From Polyporus tsugae (Eukaryota; Basidiomycota; Agaricomycetes; Polyporales; Polyporaceae): a stretch of DNA of 64,000 nt. A program made the translations under genes and the position numbers. Below are positions 39,001 through 50,379 of this stretch, piece after piece; within the stretch, counting starts at the first letter, position 1; every line of letters starts with the position of its first letter. The notes below the pieces were generated by a model. The model did no database searches and had not been told where the DNA came from. It was given only the letters and a program-made list of their open reading frames with translations. The stretch lies in assembly GCA_024305745.1 (NCBI GenBank), contig JAHRBS010000004.1, forward strand, positions 1,612,001 through 1,676,000, given 5' to 3'.

Positions 39001-41256
39001 TCTCCCCACCACCATGGCAGGAGGAGCACCCTCGTCGCATGTCGGGTCAACCCCAGAATGGCATCCACAAGTCTCCGCAAGGGCCGTATTACCGGGAAGC
39101 CCCCATGTCGACCCTGAACGATGTCATGGCGCGTATCAAGGGTGCGATAGACGGGATGCACCATGACGCGGACGTCCCGAAGGAGGTTCCCCAGGACGCC
39201 CCCAAGGAAGCTCCCAAGGACGTCCCCAAGGAGGCTCTCCAGGGCGTCCCCAGGGAGGCTCTTAAGGACGTTCTTAAGGATGCTGATGCTCCCATGCCGC
39301 AGAAGTGGCTTCCACCAGCAAAGCGACCCAAGACAGGTCTTGCCGACATCGCTCTTCCTACCGAGGTGTTCGACGTGACAGCGACAGAGCCGCCCAAGTC
39401 CCCGAAGAAGGCATGGAACATCTACACCGTCAAGATCGCCTCCGACTCTCGTCCCGTTCAACCGGATCCAACGACGCACCTCGTATGGCCCCGCAACGCA
39501 CGTTTCCGGAGGTTGGAGGTCGAGTCTTGGAACCCTCCCCTTGACACTCGGCACAGGCGCGCGGCCAGCGTCAATGATATCATCTTTGGTGGACCGTACT
39601 ACATTCGTGGCCAGCCCAAGTACTCCGTGTCGTTGCCACGACCAGCGATAACTCGCCGTCTTCCCCCTGGTGTTGAAGAAACATCCACACCGCCCGTCGT
39701 CAACCTCCCGGCAAGCCCACCGAGGTTGCGCAACACAGGTCCGACGGAGACTGAAGGACCAAGTTGGCGCAAGGCCCCAGTGTCCCCTGCACCGTCGTGG
39801 AGGCCACTGCCCAAGGATTCGGCACAGGACGGAGGACTTGATACCGTGAGCCGCTCTCCCCCTCCCGAGACACCGTCAACGAAGCCTGCACTTCTTGTAC
39901 CCGATACTGCTGGACCTTCCTCGGCATCAGCCAACGCAGCTGCGAAGAAGATGCCCCCACGCTCCGACGTCGCATTCTATCGCACTGCGGTTGAGCCCCA
40001 GGCGCAGGTGCAGTTCATTGTTACGAGTGAGCTGGAGGGTGATGCAAAACCGGAGCATGTTGCGCTGGAGACGAAACCTGCGCCCAGCAAGGTGCTTCCT
40101 CCTGTACAGAGTGACCTGAAGGTGGATGGCACCACGACCAGTGTTCTTGTAAGTTCCTGTGTTTAGGCACTCTTGCTTGGACTGACCATCGTCTGTTCAG
40201 AATGGTCTCTCTACGCCGCCCCAACAGACGACGAGCTTGGCTTCACAGTGGTCTAAGTCGCCGAAGGCTTTAGGATTGAAGGAGTCTCCTTCGCGAGCGC
40301 CGGACCCAGAGCATCTGAAGGCCGTATGGTCACAAACCTCGGACAAAACACAGCACCCACCAGTCAACTCGTTGAAGGGCATCGTGGATGATCTCACTGG
40401 GGTCCCGTTCTCCCTTCAAGATGTCAAGTCGGACGACGGTGAAACCCCACCTCCGTCATCAGGCTCAGGACCCTGGTCAAGGTCAAAGATGTCGGCCTAC
40501 GATGTCACGCGTGCCTTTCAACAGGTGCCTTCGTCGTCGGGTAGCTCGTCCCAACCACGCCCAGCTCCAATCGCTCCTTCGCTCAGCAATTCGTCGTCAA
40601 CGAATGGTTCTGCGCCACGGCATCCGGGGTTTGCCTTTTCTCCACCACCGGTCAACCAGCCCGGCCTTCGCCATCCTACAGCCTACCCAACTTACTCGCC
40701 TATGATGAGCCATACACCGAGTGCAGCGATCATGTACTCTCAGCCAAGTCCCGTCCCGAGACACATGGTTGTCAATGGTCAACCTCCCGCCTACGGCCAG
40801 CCCGTTTGGATGCACGCTATCCCTGGTCCCGCTCCTCCACAATCCTCTGGGGTCATGCGTTCCCCTTATCCCGCACAGCTTGTCCCGTACCCTTCGCCAG
40901 GAGGTACTGTGCCCATGTATTCATCCCCGATGCCAGGTATGCAAAACCCTTCAATGCCACCACCACCACCTCAGCAGAATGGAGCGCACGGCCGTCCCCT
41001 AGGTATGCCTCTAGTGAGCCCTGTGATGCAGCATGCCATGCCCCCGATGTACGCTGGGAGCCCGGTGCTTGTTCACACGCCCCCACACGCGCAGCCAGGG
41101 CAAGCGTACCCTGCGCCCGGCCACCCGAACCGAGGCCCCTTATCTCAACACCAGAGCCCCGGTACCCCTCACATGCACCATTCTCCGATGCGCCCGCAGA
41201 ACGGCTACAACCTGGTACCGTCGAGCTATCCCAGTGCCCCTCGCCCGACTTGGTGA
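36068..41256 (+). CDS. Very large intrinsically disordered Ser/Pro-rich protein
   Basis: A protein of well over 1,400 residues with few recognisable folds. The start MASTELTNSAEHSEKEDRLD leads into a conserved-looking block, HPKKFSHVNINKKFLEKTS. Then come KPVWGNAKGGAVAPLDRVQA and DFPTAAEVAQ. A short exon gives HLDPNAHHWDEMEEDDDNF plus LGGVIEFGDGRQYNVE. These blocks recur in fungal proteins of unknown function. A long Arg/Glu helix (RKAAMHSAAERARLRRQQEE) near 38090-38280 probably forms a single alpha helix or coiled coil. Downstream are a VPKE-type tandem repeat (39171-39288), a region with WNIYTVKIASDSRPVQPDPT, and a Met/Pro/Gln/His-rich C terminus ending SSYPSAPRPTW. Introns are few. A role in RNA granules or transcription is plausible from composition, but that is inference. 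Confidence 0.7.
39171..39288 (+). repeat. Degenerate 12-base tandem repeat encoding Val-Pro-Lys-Glu-like units
   Basis: Ten or so imperfect 12-base units of the form GAC-GTC-CCC-AAG encode DVPKEVPQDAPKEAPKDVPK and then further EALQGVPREALKDVLKD units. The unit boundaries stay in frame, and later copies have drifted. It lies inside the large disordered protein. Confidence 0.85.
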
Positions 41257-41475
41257 ACTTTCTAGTCTACATACGCACTTCTCGCCGCATTGTATCTTAC
41301 TTCAGCTGTTTTCATTTGCTGTCTTCCAAGTACTTGCAGTATTTCTATCTCCTCTTAATTATGCTGTCTGGAACATTCGCGCATGCACATTATAACGAAT
41401 GGCTCCGGCCGCCGTTGTCTGCTCATTGAATACATCTAATGAAACACAAAGTCCGGCTTCTATGGGGGAATGAGA

Positions 41476-43173
41476 TCAAACAGCAAGCTTGACCGCGTTG
41501 TGTGCGGCCTCGTCGAGGTCGTCGAAAGGAATGATCTTGAGACCGGATTTGCGGATCATCCTGGAATGGCGTTCAGCAACAATTCCGGAGATGGGATATA
41601 ATGCGGACTTACTCCTTCGCCTCCGCCTCCTTGGTGCCCTTGAGTCGTACAATCAGGGGGACCTTGAGGGACAGCTCCTTCGCAGCGTTGATGACACCCT
41701 CAGCGATGTAGTCGCAACGCATGATACCTGGCCATTCAAATTGAACTCCTCGACGTTGAGGCATCAGAATGGGATGTAGACATACCGCCGAAAATGTTAA
41801 TAAAGATACTCTTCACCTTAGGGTCAGCAACAATGATCTCGAACGCCTTCTTGACGGTCTCGGGAGTAGCACCTCCACCGACGTCAAGGAAGTTGGCAGG
41901 GTTGCCACCGTGGAGTGCAAGGACGTCCATGGTGGCCATGGCGAGCCCAGCACCGTTGACGAGGCAGCCGACGCTGCCGTCGAGCTTGATGAAGTTGAGA
42001 CCGTACTTCTGTGCTTCGACCTCGGAAGCCTCCTCCTGCGTGACATCGCGCAGTGCGAAGATGTCCTTCTGACGGAAGTCCGCATTATCGTCAAACCCGA
42101 ACTTGGCGTCCATGCTATCGTATTCCGAGGTTAGACGGCAATAAGGCGGAAAACAAGCCTCCCCACGCACCAGAGAGCGTGACCATCCGCCGTCTCGCCC
42201 AAGGGGTTGATCTCAATCTGGGTCGCGTCCTTGTCCTTGAAGATCTTGTAGAGACGGATGAAAATGTCGGAAGCCTCATCCCGCGAAGTCTCGGTCTTGA
42301 AGCCCAGTTTCTTCGCAAGGTCGAGAGCCTCTGACTTGCTAAGGCCGTTCTCGAAGTTGATTGGAGTGGTGATGATCGCGTTGGGGTCCTTGGCGGCGAC
42401 CTCTTCGATGTTCATACCACCCTGTGCGGACGCAACCAAGACGGGTCCACCGACATTGCGGTCGTTGAGGACGGCGACGTAGTACTCGTGCGAGGGGTCC
42501 CGGCGCTCCGCTAACATAACCTAAACAATGAAGACACGTCTACGTCAGAGCGTTAGAAACATCACCGCGGTATAGCGTCGTACAGCGTTGCAAACGCGAC
42601 CGGCAGCGCCGGTCTGCTTGGTGATGAGCTTCGCGCCAAGCATCTTGCTCGCAAGTTCCTTGGCCTGTTCGGGGCTAAAGGATGCGCCTTAAGGAGTGCG
42701 GAATACAGGTGGAACGGAAAGCACTCACGACTCGACGACATGGACACCACCCTTCAAGCCGTTGTCGAAGTGACCCTTCCCTCTGCCGCCTGCAAGAACC
42801 TGGGCCTTAATCACGCTACCCGTGGAGCCTAAGGGTGCGTTAGCGAAGAAAACGGACTCAAAGGTGGGGGTAGATGCGCACTGAGTTGCTTCGCCGCCTC
42901 GTAAGCCTCCTGCGGGGTCTTTGCAGCGATGCTTTTTGGCGTGGGTATACCATACTAAACATGTCATGTTTGTTGGGGACTGGGAGAACGTGGAGAGAGC
43001 GTGTTATAAGTACCGAGTTGAGCAGGCTAACGGATTGGTATTCGTGAATGGAGAGGAAGCGCTTCTGACCCGCAGACGCGGCCTGAAGCTGTTGCGTCAG
43101 TGGGGAACGTTCGGAGAGGGCGAAGGATACGCACACGAGCGACCGAACCAGCCTTCCTCAGCGAAGCAAGCAT
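41476..43173 (-). CDS. LSC2: Succinyl-CoA ligase beta subunit, mitochondrial
   Basis: Beta subunit of the TCA-cycle enzyme that makes ATP or GTP from succinyl-CoA in the matrix. The presequence [13 protein letters not shown] starts at 43173. A 46-base intron (donor GTGCGT, acceptor CAACAG) joins it in phase to [19 protein letters not shown], the start of the mature protein. ATP-grasp features follow: [20 protein letters not shown], then [19 protein letters not shown], and [17 protein letters not shown] with its metal-binding region. The CoA-binding half has [20 protein letters not shown] and IFINIFGG joined by splicing to [11 protein letters not shown]. The protein ends [13 protein letters not shown] with stop 41476-41478. 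Length and order match the family throughout. The gene is divergent from the DinB-like gene. Confidence 0.93.
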
Positions 43174-43687
43174 GAGGATTAGAGAGAGCGGGGGATGTGG
43201 GGACGGATGGTGGCGGCGTTAAGTTTAAGTACTTAGAGGACGTGATTCCGAGCACTTTGCGAGCGGGGGCTTAGTCAGCAGCCCTCAGCATCCACCTGCC
43301 CAACTCGGTGATCTTCAGCTTCATCCAGGACGACGACGACGGTTGATTTTTTTCTCTCGAGTCTTCCTGTCTCTCACCTTGGTCTACACGATCATCGGAG
43401 CAGTCCTGGCAGATGGACCCTATCCTCGCTTTGAGTTCGGGCCGCTTATGTACGTATGGGCCGTTCGAAATTGTGCGGAGGAACATCCACAGATACCCAG
43501 GTGCATGTACGAGTCATCTCTCATGTATGTCCCATCGTGTTCCGCAACAATCCATTCCATGTCCATGTTTTGTAGCTCCCGTATGGTGGCCCCGATTTTT
43601 GACCCGTTTGTTCTGGAGTGGTTCCCGCGAGCCGGGCCTCGTGGGGCCCGTGCATTCACCTGACGTCTGCGCTGTCCCTTTGGGGGC
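43174..43687. promoter_or_regulatory. Divergent intergenic region, LSC2 / DinB-like
   Basis: A 514-base divergent gap with promoters for both flanking genes. It contains a poly-T run (gatttttttc near 43343). Frames open here carry no recognisable product. Confidence 0.45.
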
Positions 43688-44535
43688 ATGGAAGCCTTCC
43701 CCATTACCATCATGTCTTCCACGTCTTCGACCTCTGCAGCAGCTTTGTCCCTTGACCAAAATACCCCCCAAGACGAAGCAACATCCCTCGCACGTTTGCT
43801 GGAAACGTCCACTGCCATTCTGCGCCAAGCGGTCGATCTTGTGGAGGATGGTCTCACGTCCGACGATCAGCTCTTAACACAGTCGAACTACATCCCTGGC
43901 TCCACGATTGGTGCGCTCATCGGTCGTTTCAATCAGCATCGTGTTTGGGTACTGATGATGGATGGCCTACGGCAGGGAAGCACCTCAGACATGCCAGGGA
44001 CCACTTCGCATTGCTTCTTGACACTGTATCTCGACCACCCCCACACGTATTGAACTATGACAAGAGAGCACGCAACACGCCCATGGAGAATAGCCGTGCT
44101 GCTGCACGAGATGCCCTAAACGAATGTATTGCCCAACTGCACCAGGTCGTGCCACATGCAAAATGGTCGGGACCCATAACACTACACGCCATTACGCCCT
44201 CCCCCCAGGTTATGGAGACTACGTTTGGCAGAGAGGTGCGCATCTGAAGTGTTCCTTTGGTTTCTGTACTGATTCATATCTGTAGTTATGGTTTGCTGGT
44301 TTGCATGCGATCCACCATTGGAGTATGGTGAGTCTTGCAGTTGCCCAGATGGACCGTTGTTAAAATTCTGACGCTTTTCAGGTGCGGGTGATTGCGGGTG
44401 AGCTGGTGAGTCTCAAGCTACCATCGAAACATCGATGTTTGGTTGTCATGTTTTCTACAGGGCATCAAGATGGAGGACTCGTTCGGGTTTGCTCCATCGA
44501 CGCTCGTCCATAAAGCGTCCAAACCCAAGATGTGA
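43688..44535 (+). CDS. DinB-superfamily protein (putative metal-dependent four-helix bundle)
   Basis: DinB-like proteins are four-helix bundles holding one metal through three histidines; most have no known substrate. The first exon (MEAFPITIMSSTSSTSAAAL) gives LARLLETSTAILRQAVDLVE and ends at STIG. A short intron (donor GTGCGC, acceptor GGCAG) joins GKHLRHARDHFALLLDTVSR, which holds the first histidine motif. The third part has NSRAAARDALNECIAQLHQV. After more introns come LWFAGLHAIHHWSMVRVIAG and the final GIKMEDSFGFAPSTLVHKAS, where HAIHH supplies the other histidines. It ends in SKPKM. A downstream in-frame ATG at 43712 is an alternative start. Related proteins occur in bacteria and in many fungi, so the family name is well supported but the function is not. 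Confidence 0.75.
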
Positions 44536-44850
44536 TGGTGTGGGGTTCCCTTATTCCTCTCCTTGAATGTTGTAATACTTTGGAGGACATAGACACGTTG
44601 ATATATTGGTCACCATACGGATACGATATAATTGCGCTTTGTTAATGCATAGTTGTTTCGTCGTCTTGCGATCTGGGAGAGGAAGCGCCAACGGATATGG
44701 CAGAGGCGGAGCGCGCACAAGATTGATCGGGTCGCTCTCCTGTGAATGCTGGTGGCGCAGGTCTCTCGAACTTGCCCCCATACTTATCAACTTGCAGGCG
44801 TTTGCCACCCCGCCCACAATTTCCTATCTTGCGCCTCGCTCTCGTGTACG
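44536..44850. other. Intergenic region upstream of histone deacetylase gene
   Basis: A 315-base gap holding the DinB-like gene's 3' end and the deacetylase promoter. It has an AT-rich part at 44570-44650 and a pyrimidine-rich leader directly before the ATG. No gene is seen. Confidence 0.5.
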
Positions 44851-47113
44851 ATGGCTCCAGAAATGATACCCATCGAGGGGGAGGGCCAGCGCAAGAGGGT
44901 GGTAAGCTCCATTTTTATTTTGACGTGCTCGTTATCCGTCTCACCGGGCTGTCCTCCCAGTGCTACTTCTTCGACTCCGACGTTAGTGGCTTCCACTATG
45001 GCCCTGGCCATCCGTAAGCATCTCTTCAATCACAAAGGTGGTTTTTCCTGACTTGATTCCATTTTCAGAATGAAGCCCACACGTATACGGATGTGCCATT
45101 CGCTCGTCATGAACTATGGCCTATACAAGCGGATGGAGATTTTCGTAAGCGATTCCCTCAGCAATCTACTGCATCTGACACGCTCTTCTAACTTTTGGTA
45201 CCTGCGTGTAGCGCGCTAAGCCGGCCACAAAGCGCGAAATGACACAGTTCCATTCGGACGAGTACGTCGACTTCCTCAGCAAGATCTCACCGTCCAACAT
45301 GAACTCCTTCATCAAGGAGCAGCATAAATGTGAGGTCTATCGATGTTCGTGCTGTGCCGTCACTCACCTTTGACGCATCCGTTCTCAAGACAACGTCGGT
45401 GACGATTGCCCCGTTTTCGATGGACTTTTTGACTATTGTGCCATTTCCGCCGGCGGATCCATGGGTACGCCAGTCAAGGCGCCTCTTCTGCCGCCATAGC
45501 TCATTATCCCACAGAGGGCGCCGCACGGTTAAGTCGAGACAAGTGCGACATCGCCGTCAATTGGGCCGGCGGCCTCCACCATGCCAAGAAGAGCGAGGCT
45601 AGCGGTTTCTGTTACGTTAATGGTAGGACATCTGTTCAAGAAAGGCATCATTTCCTCATATTCCTCGCATCTAGATATCGTCCTGGGTATTCTAGAGCTC
45701 CTGAGGTGAAGAGCACCTCTTACCGTCCTGCTGAGAATCACAGCTGATGTCGCTCCTAGATATCATACACGTGTGCTCTACATTGACATCGACGTACACC
45801 ATGGAGACGGCGTAGAAGAGGCGTTCTATACTACTGACCGGGTGATGACCGTCAGTTTTCACAAATACGGCGAGTACTTCCCCGGAACCGGAGAGTTACG
45901 AGTAAGGCCCCGTTCATTCATCATGAATTCTACCTGACTTGAGGTCGGTATCAGGATGTCGGCATTGGCAAGGGCAAATATTATGCATTGAATTTCCCAA
46001 TGAGAGATGGTGTTACCAACGAGAACTACAAGAGCGTGTTCGAACCCGTAAGTGTACCCATTGCTAAATCTGCCTCAAAAACGCGGGCTAACCTCCGCGC
46101 AGGTCATGCGCCAAGTCATGGAGACTTATGACCCGGGCGCCGTTGTGCTGCAGTGTGGAACGGATTCGTTGTCAGGCGACAAGTTGGGTTGTTTCAACCT
46201 CTCCATGAGAGGTGGGTAACGTTCCTCGATAGCGTCAGGGGTCAAATCCAGAAGCTGAATCCGAATCATCCACAGGACACGCGAATTGCGTCAAGTTCAT
46301 CAAGTCGTTCAACAAGCCCCTACTGCTTGTTGGTGGTGGAGGTTACACTATGCGCAACGTCAGCCGATGTTGGGCATATGAGACCGGCTTGGCCGCAGGG
46401 GTTGAGCTCGGAAAAGGTATGGTCTCCCTCCACGTATCCATTGTCAACTCTGACTCTGATCCTCGTTTCTAGAGATTCCAATGAACGAGTACTACGAGTA
46501 CTTCGGCCCAGACTATGAGTTGGATGTGAAAGCGTCCAACATGGACGACATGAACTCGCCCGAGTACCTCGAGCGTGTGAAGGGTATTGTCCTGGATCAC
46601 CTGCGTCAAGTCGGTGGCCCACCAAGCGTACAGATGCAAGGTGTGCGCTCTCAACCACAAATGCTCTTGACATCTCTGACAAACAATGCAGATGTTCCTC
46701 GCCTACCGGTGGACGAGATCATCGAAGACGACCCTGACGAAGACATGGTCGACCCCAACGACCGCCGCCCCATGCGCCTGCTTGACTCCCGGCGACAGAA
46801 TGACGGCGAGTTTTCGGACTCGGATGACGAAGGCGAGGGCGGGCGGCGCGACCATGCGAGCAACAAAGATCGCGACACCGTCGGAACCGGGCGGCGGTTC
46901 GGTGCCGCGGCGGTCGGCATCATGAGCACCGGCACGACGCACGGCGTCGGGCCCAGCGTCGCGCCGCCGGTGGCTGGCAGTTCCGCTGCTGCTCTCGCCA
47001 AGTCCGCAGACCAGTCGGATATGGATGTAGACGAGGTCCCTCTGGCACAATCGTCCAAGTCTAAGGCTCCCGCGGACAAGACGAACGGGGTGACGGCGTC
47101 GGGAGACACGTGA
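44851..47113 (+). CDS. RPD3: Class I histone deacetylase, RPD3 type
   Basis: Zinc-dependent lysine deacetylase of chromatin co-repressor complexes. After [18 protein letters not shown] a short intron leads to [20 protein letters not shown]. The chain continues with [39 protein letters not shown] and [20 protein letters not shown]. The active site is complete: [19 protein letters not shown] (paired His), [20 protein letters not shown] (metal Asp and His), [20 protein letters not shown], and [20 protein letters not shown] with its catalytic Tyr. About ten short introns interrupt it, which is why the frame changes so often. The C-terminal extension from about 46690 is acidic, then Gly/Ser/Asp rich, ending [10 protein letters not shown]. 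Such tails are typical of RPD3 rather than HOS2. The other complex members are not in this window. Confidence 0.92.
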
Positions 47114-47388
47114 CGCTGATAGGCACGGGAACACTCTGTTTTTATTTTCCTACTGCTGTCTATAATCCAAGCTGTCGTCGCTGTTGTTGTACGTTCGATT
47201 GACTTGCATGATTTTACACTTTCTTTGCCGCGATTTCCCCCTGCGAACGAGTCGGAGTCGCACGTCACGTGCCCCTGAATGAGTAAGGACGCGTCGCGTG
47301 TGTGGCTGTCCCTTGCCCCGCGCCGTCATCCTCGTGCCGACCCAGTCTGAGTTCTTCCTTACCCCATCCTCGCAAGCTAGAGATACCC

Positions 47389-48553
47389 ATGGAGCCGGTC
47401 GCGTCTAGCTCGCGCTTCACGACGCCCCCTCCACAGGAACAGCGAGGCTTGGACCTGACCCCAGAGCAGGTCAAGCGCATCGAGCTCAACCGTCTGAAAG
47501 GTGTGTTTCTCTCTCGTTCCTCCTGTCTATGGGGTTCGCTCATAACGGTTAAGCTAAGGCCAGGCAACGTGAGCGCGAAGAGCAAGCTTCTTCTTTGACC
47601 TCTACGAATGCAAATGGCAAACGCCCACTTGGGGTTACGCCGGCGACCTCCACTTCACCCACCAAACCTGCTCCCAAGCTGAAGCGAGACTCGCGACTGG
47701 GGAAGTACTTTGAGTATGATCTTTCCAAGATGGTCAACTCGAAGGGCGGGTTTTTGATGGAGGATGACAAAGAGGTGGACGAGGATCTCCGTGCGAAGGA
47801 GAAGGAACGAGAGCGGCAGAGAGCACAACAGAGTGCCGAACCTGGTGAGCATGTCCCTTCTCGAGCACACATAGGTGGTTGTGACTCACACTTTGGGCAG
47901 GCATGTTTCTGGACCCCAGCCTCAATCCCCGATGTCAGGAGTGTAACTCGATGGACATTGACCAACAGTTCTGGAAGGTGTTCCGCTGTCTCGTTTGTAA
48001 CAAATGCAAGAACGAGAAGCCGGAGAGGTACAGTTTACTGACGAAGACGGAGTGCAAGGAGGTGCGTTTGCCCTCAGTGACTCTGACGCCGTGTTACTCA
48101 ACAGTTGCGGCCAGGATTACCTTCTGACCGACCGTAAGCCGCTTCATCGCGCTGCGGAAGACCGGACTGACTAAGGATCTGTTTGCAGCGGAGCTCCGAG
48201 ATCAAGAACTCATGCCACATCTCTTGAAGGCCAATCCACACAAGTCGACTTTCGCGAACATGATGCTGTTTCTCCGGTACCAAGTCGAGGAATTTGCGTG
48301 GAAGAAGTGGGGCTCGACGGAAGCTCTCGATGCTGAGTGGCAGCGGCGAGTGGACGAAAAGAAGAAGAAGAAAAACAAGAAGTTTGAAGAGGGCCTCAAG
48401 GAGTTGCGGCGTCGGACACGAGAGACCGTATGGCAGAAGCGAAAGGACCAAGAGCACAAGCATATGTTCGGAGGGGTGGAGAAGGGACCGAACGGCGTCG
48501 GTAAACAGATCTGCCACACATGTGGTTTTACGATAGACGTTGAGGAGTTCTAA
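47389..48553 (+). CDS. RAD14: DNA damage recognition protein RAD14 (XPA homologue)
   Basis: XPA/Rad14 verifies damage and organises nucleotide-excision repair. The start [20 protein letters not shown] precedes a helix ([15 protein letters not shown]) resembling the XPA N terminus. After an intron, AKAR and a Ser/Thr/Lys-rich linker lead to [20 protein letters not shown]. Next is the C4 zinc finger: [20 protein letters not shown], then [10 protein letters not shown]. The DNA-binding core follows: [15 protein letters not shown], a 19-base microexon (48115-48133) giving DYLLTD, then [20 protein letters not shown] and [20 protein letters not shown]. The Lys/Arg-rich helix [20 protein letters not shown] and the ending [15 protein letters not shown] complete a full-length protein. 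An upstream in-frame GTG near 47302 would add residues, but it is not a normal start. Confidence 0.9.
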
Positions 48554-48903
48554 GCCCTTCCCGGCCTTCCACCTTACTCCCGTCCTCACTTAATTGCCCC
48601 TGCGGCTTACTAGTGTCTTGATTAAGATTACACATCTGAATGATACCCGCATCCAAAACATTCGATTTTTGAGTGTGTTCCGTAGTTCCGGCAGTCGGTA
48701 ACGTGTTATCCGGAGAGTCTGTTCACCGGAAGTAGCACTAGCAATGCACTCCGAATGGCTACTGCAGCCGTACAAACTCCTACTATCCACCCGGGGAAGA
48801 GATTCCGTCGACACTGTACACCTTGGGCGGGACCTAAAGCTCGTGTTTATAAAGGCTGACCACTGGGACAGACTGCGCTAGACCTCTCGTCTTCCCCCTT
48901 ACA
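48554..48903. other. Intergenic region upstream of thioesterase gene
   Basis: A 350-base gap between two plus-strand genes. It carries the RAD14 3' end and the thioesterase promoter, with a clean leader (ctcgtcttccccctt) before the ATG at 48904. No other gene is seen. Confidence 0.5.
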
Positions 48904-50379
48904 ATGGCCGCCGCCGACTCCCATGAACAGATTTCCGAAGCCCTAGAGGTCGAACAGCTCGATGTGAACCTTTTTCGGTCCAAGACTTTGTTCCTTCCCG
49001 CCCGCGCGAGAGGTGTATTTGGTGGACAGGTTATCTCCCAGGCCCTGGTGTCGGCCACCAACTGCGTAGACCCGGCTTACTATCTACACGTGCGTCTGAA
49101 GACCTTCATGTTTTGCCAAGTACCACTCTGACGTACACCCCGTGTCCCTGCTTCACGACACCGCCAGTCCCTTCATGTGAGTCCATCCCTGCTGTATGTT
49201 ATCTGCGTGCGCGTCCTAAAGCGATGCGCGGGCATAGTGCTACTTCCTCCTCAGCGCGTCCGCTGCTGTCCCCATTCTCTACCATGTCGACCGCGTGCGC
49301 GACGGCCGCTCCTACGTCACCCGTGCAGTCCGTGCAGTCCAGCGGGGGCGCACCATCTTCACGATGATGTGCTCGTTCCAGGTCCCGGAGCCGCGCCAGC
49401 CAACCTTCCAGTTCCCCATGCCCCACGACGTTCCCGCACCCGACGCCTGCGACAGCATCGACTCGGTCTACAGGAAAGCCTTGGACGACGCGACGGACGA
49501 GAAGGTCAAGGATTTCTGGCGCGTCACATTGGAGGTGAGCCTTGCCGTTTATGAACCGTGCCCGGCGAGGCTAACACCTTGCACCTTCCCATGCACGTAG
49601 GAGCGTGCACGGAGCCCTATCGAGGTGAAGCTCGCCGGCGTGCGACACCCCAAGGACGGGATGCCCATTTTCATGTACTGGCACAAGGCAAGGAACACGC
49701 CGAGGCGCTATGATCCTGCCTTCCAGAAGGTCGGCCGTCCCCAGCCTTTTCGTTTACTGTTGGCTCATTTCTCGCAGTGCATTTTGAGCTACATCTCAGA
49801 TTCCCAGTTGTGCGTGCCTTCGTTCCCCCGCCTTACGTCCAAACGTTGACGCTTTCTTTCATTCCTTGCTGGGATATAGCATTTCAGGCATTCGTCGGAC
49901 GCTTGCCATCCTTCATAAAGGCTGCGAATCGGACGGGAACTTGAAGGTCGTCATGCAGGTATGTCACCGCTCATTTTTGTTTGCGAATCGCCAAGCTCAC
50001 CCCGTTCTAGACGTCCCTCGACCATAATATCACGTTCTACGAGTGAGCGCCTCAATTGCTGTCCACGATACAACCATGCCTGATGAGAAGCAGCGATGAC
50101 TTTGACTGTGGTGACTGGATACTCTATGTAGTGAGTCACAAGCGTGTCTGCCTAGCGACGGATTCAACTTACGTATACTGCAGGTAATCAGCGAACGGGC
50201 TGCAAGTGGACGTGGCTCTGTGCATGGTCGGGTAAGCCCATAATTTGCTTAGCATGCCGTAGCCCTTATTTAATGTTTCACAGATGTACACACCCAACGG
50301 CTGTCTCGTTGCAATATGCAACCAGGAGGGTCTGACGCGGGTCGACAACCGTCCGTCGAACGTTGTCTCGAAGCTCTAG
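48904..50379 (+). CDS. Peroxisomal acyl-CoA thioesterase (TesB/ACOT8 type)
   Basis: Hydrolyses acyl-CoA to free fatty acid and CoA. The start MAAADSHEQISEALEVEQLD is followed by the double-hotdog layout: FRSKTLFLPARARGVFGGQV with ISQALVSA, then after introns PILYHVDRVRDGRSYVTRAV and IFTMMCSFQVPEPRQPTFQF. The second hotdog has RHPKDGMPIFMYWHKARNTP, then after splicing CILSYISDSQ and TSLDHNITFYDDDFDCGDWI. The closing block SERAASGRGSVHGRMYTPNG with ICNQEGLTRVD matches TesB/Tes1. The last three residues are Ser-Lys-Leu, a classical peroxisomal targeting signal, so the enzyme very likely works beside beta-oxidation in the peroxisome. Introns are short and numerous in the second half. Confidence 0.88.
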
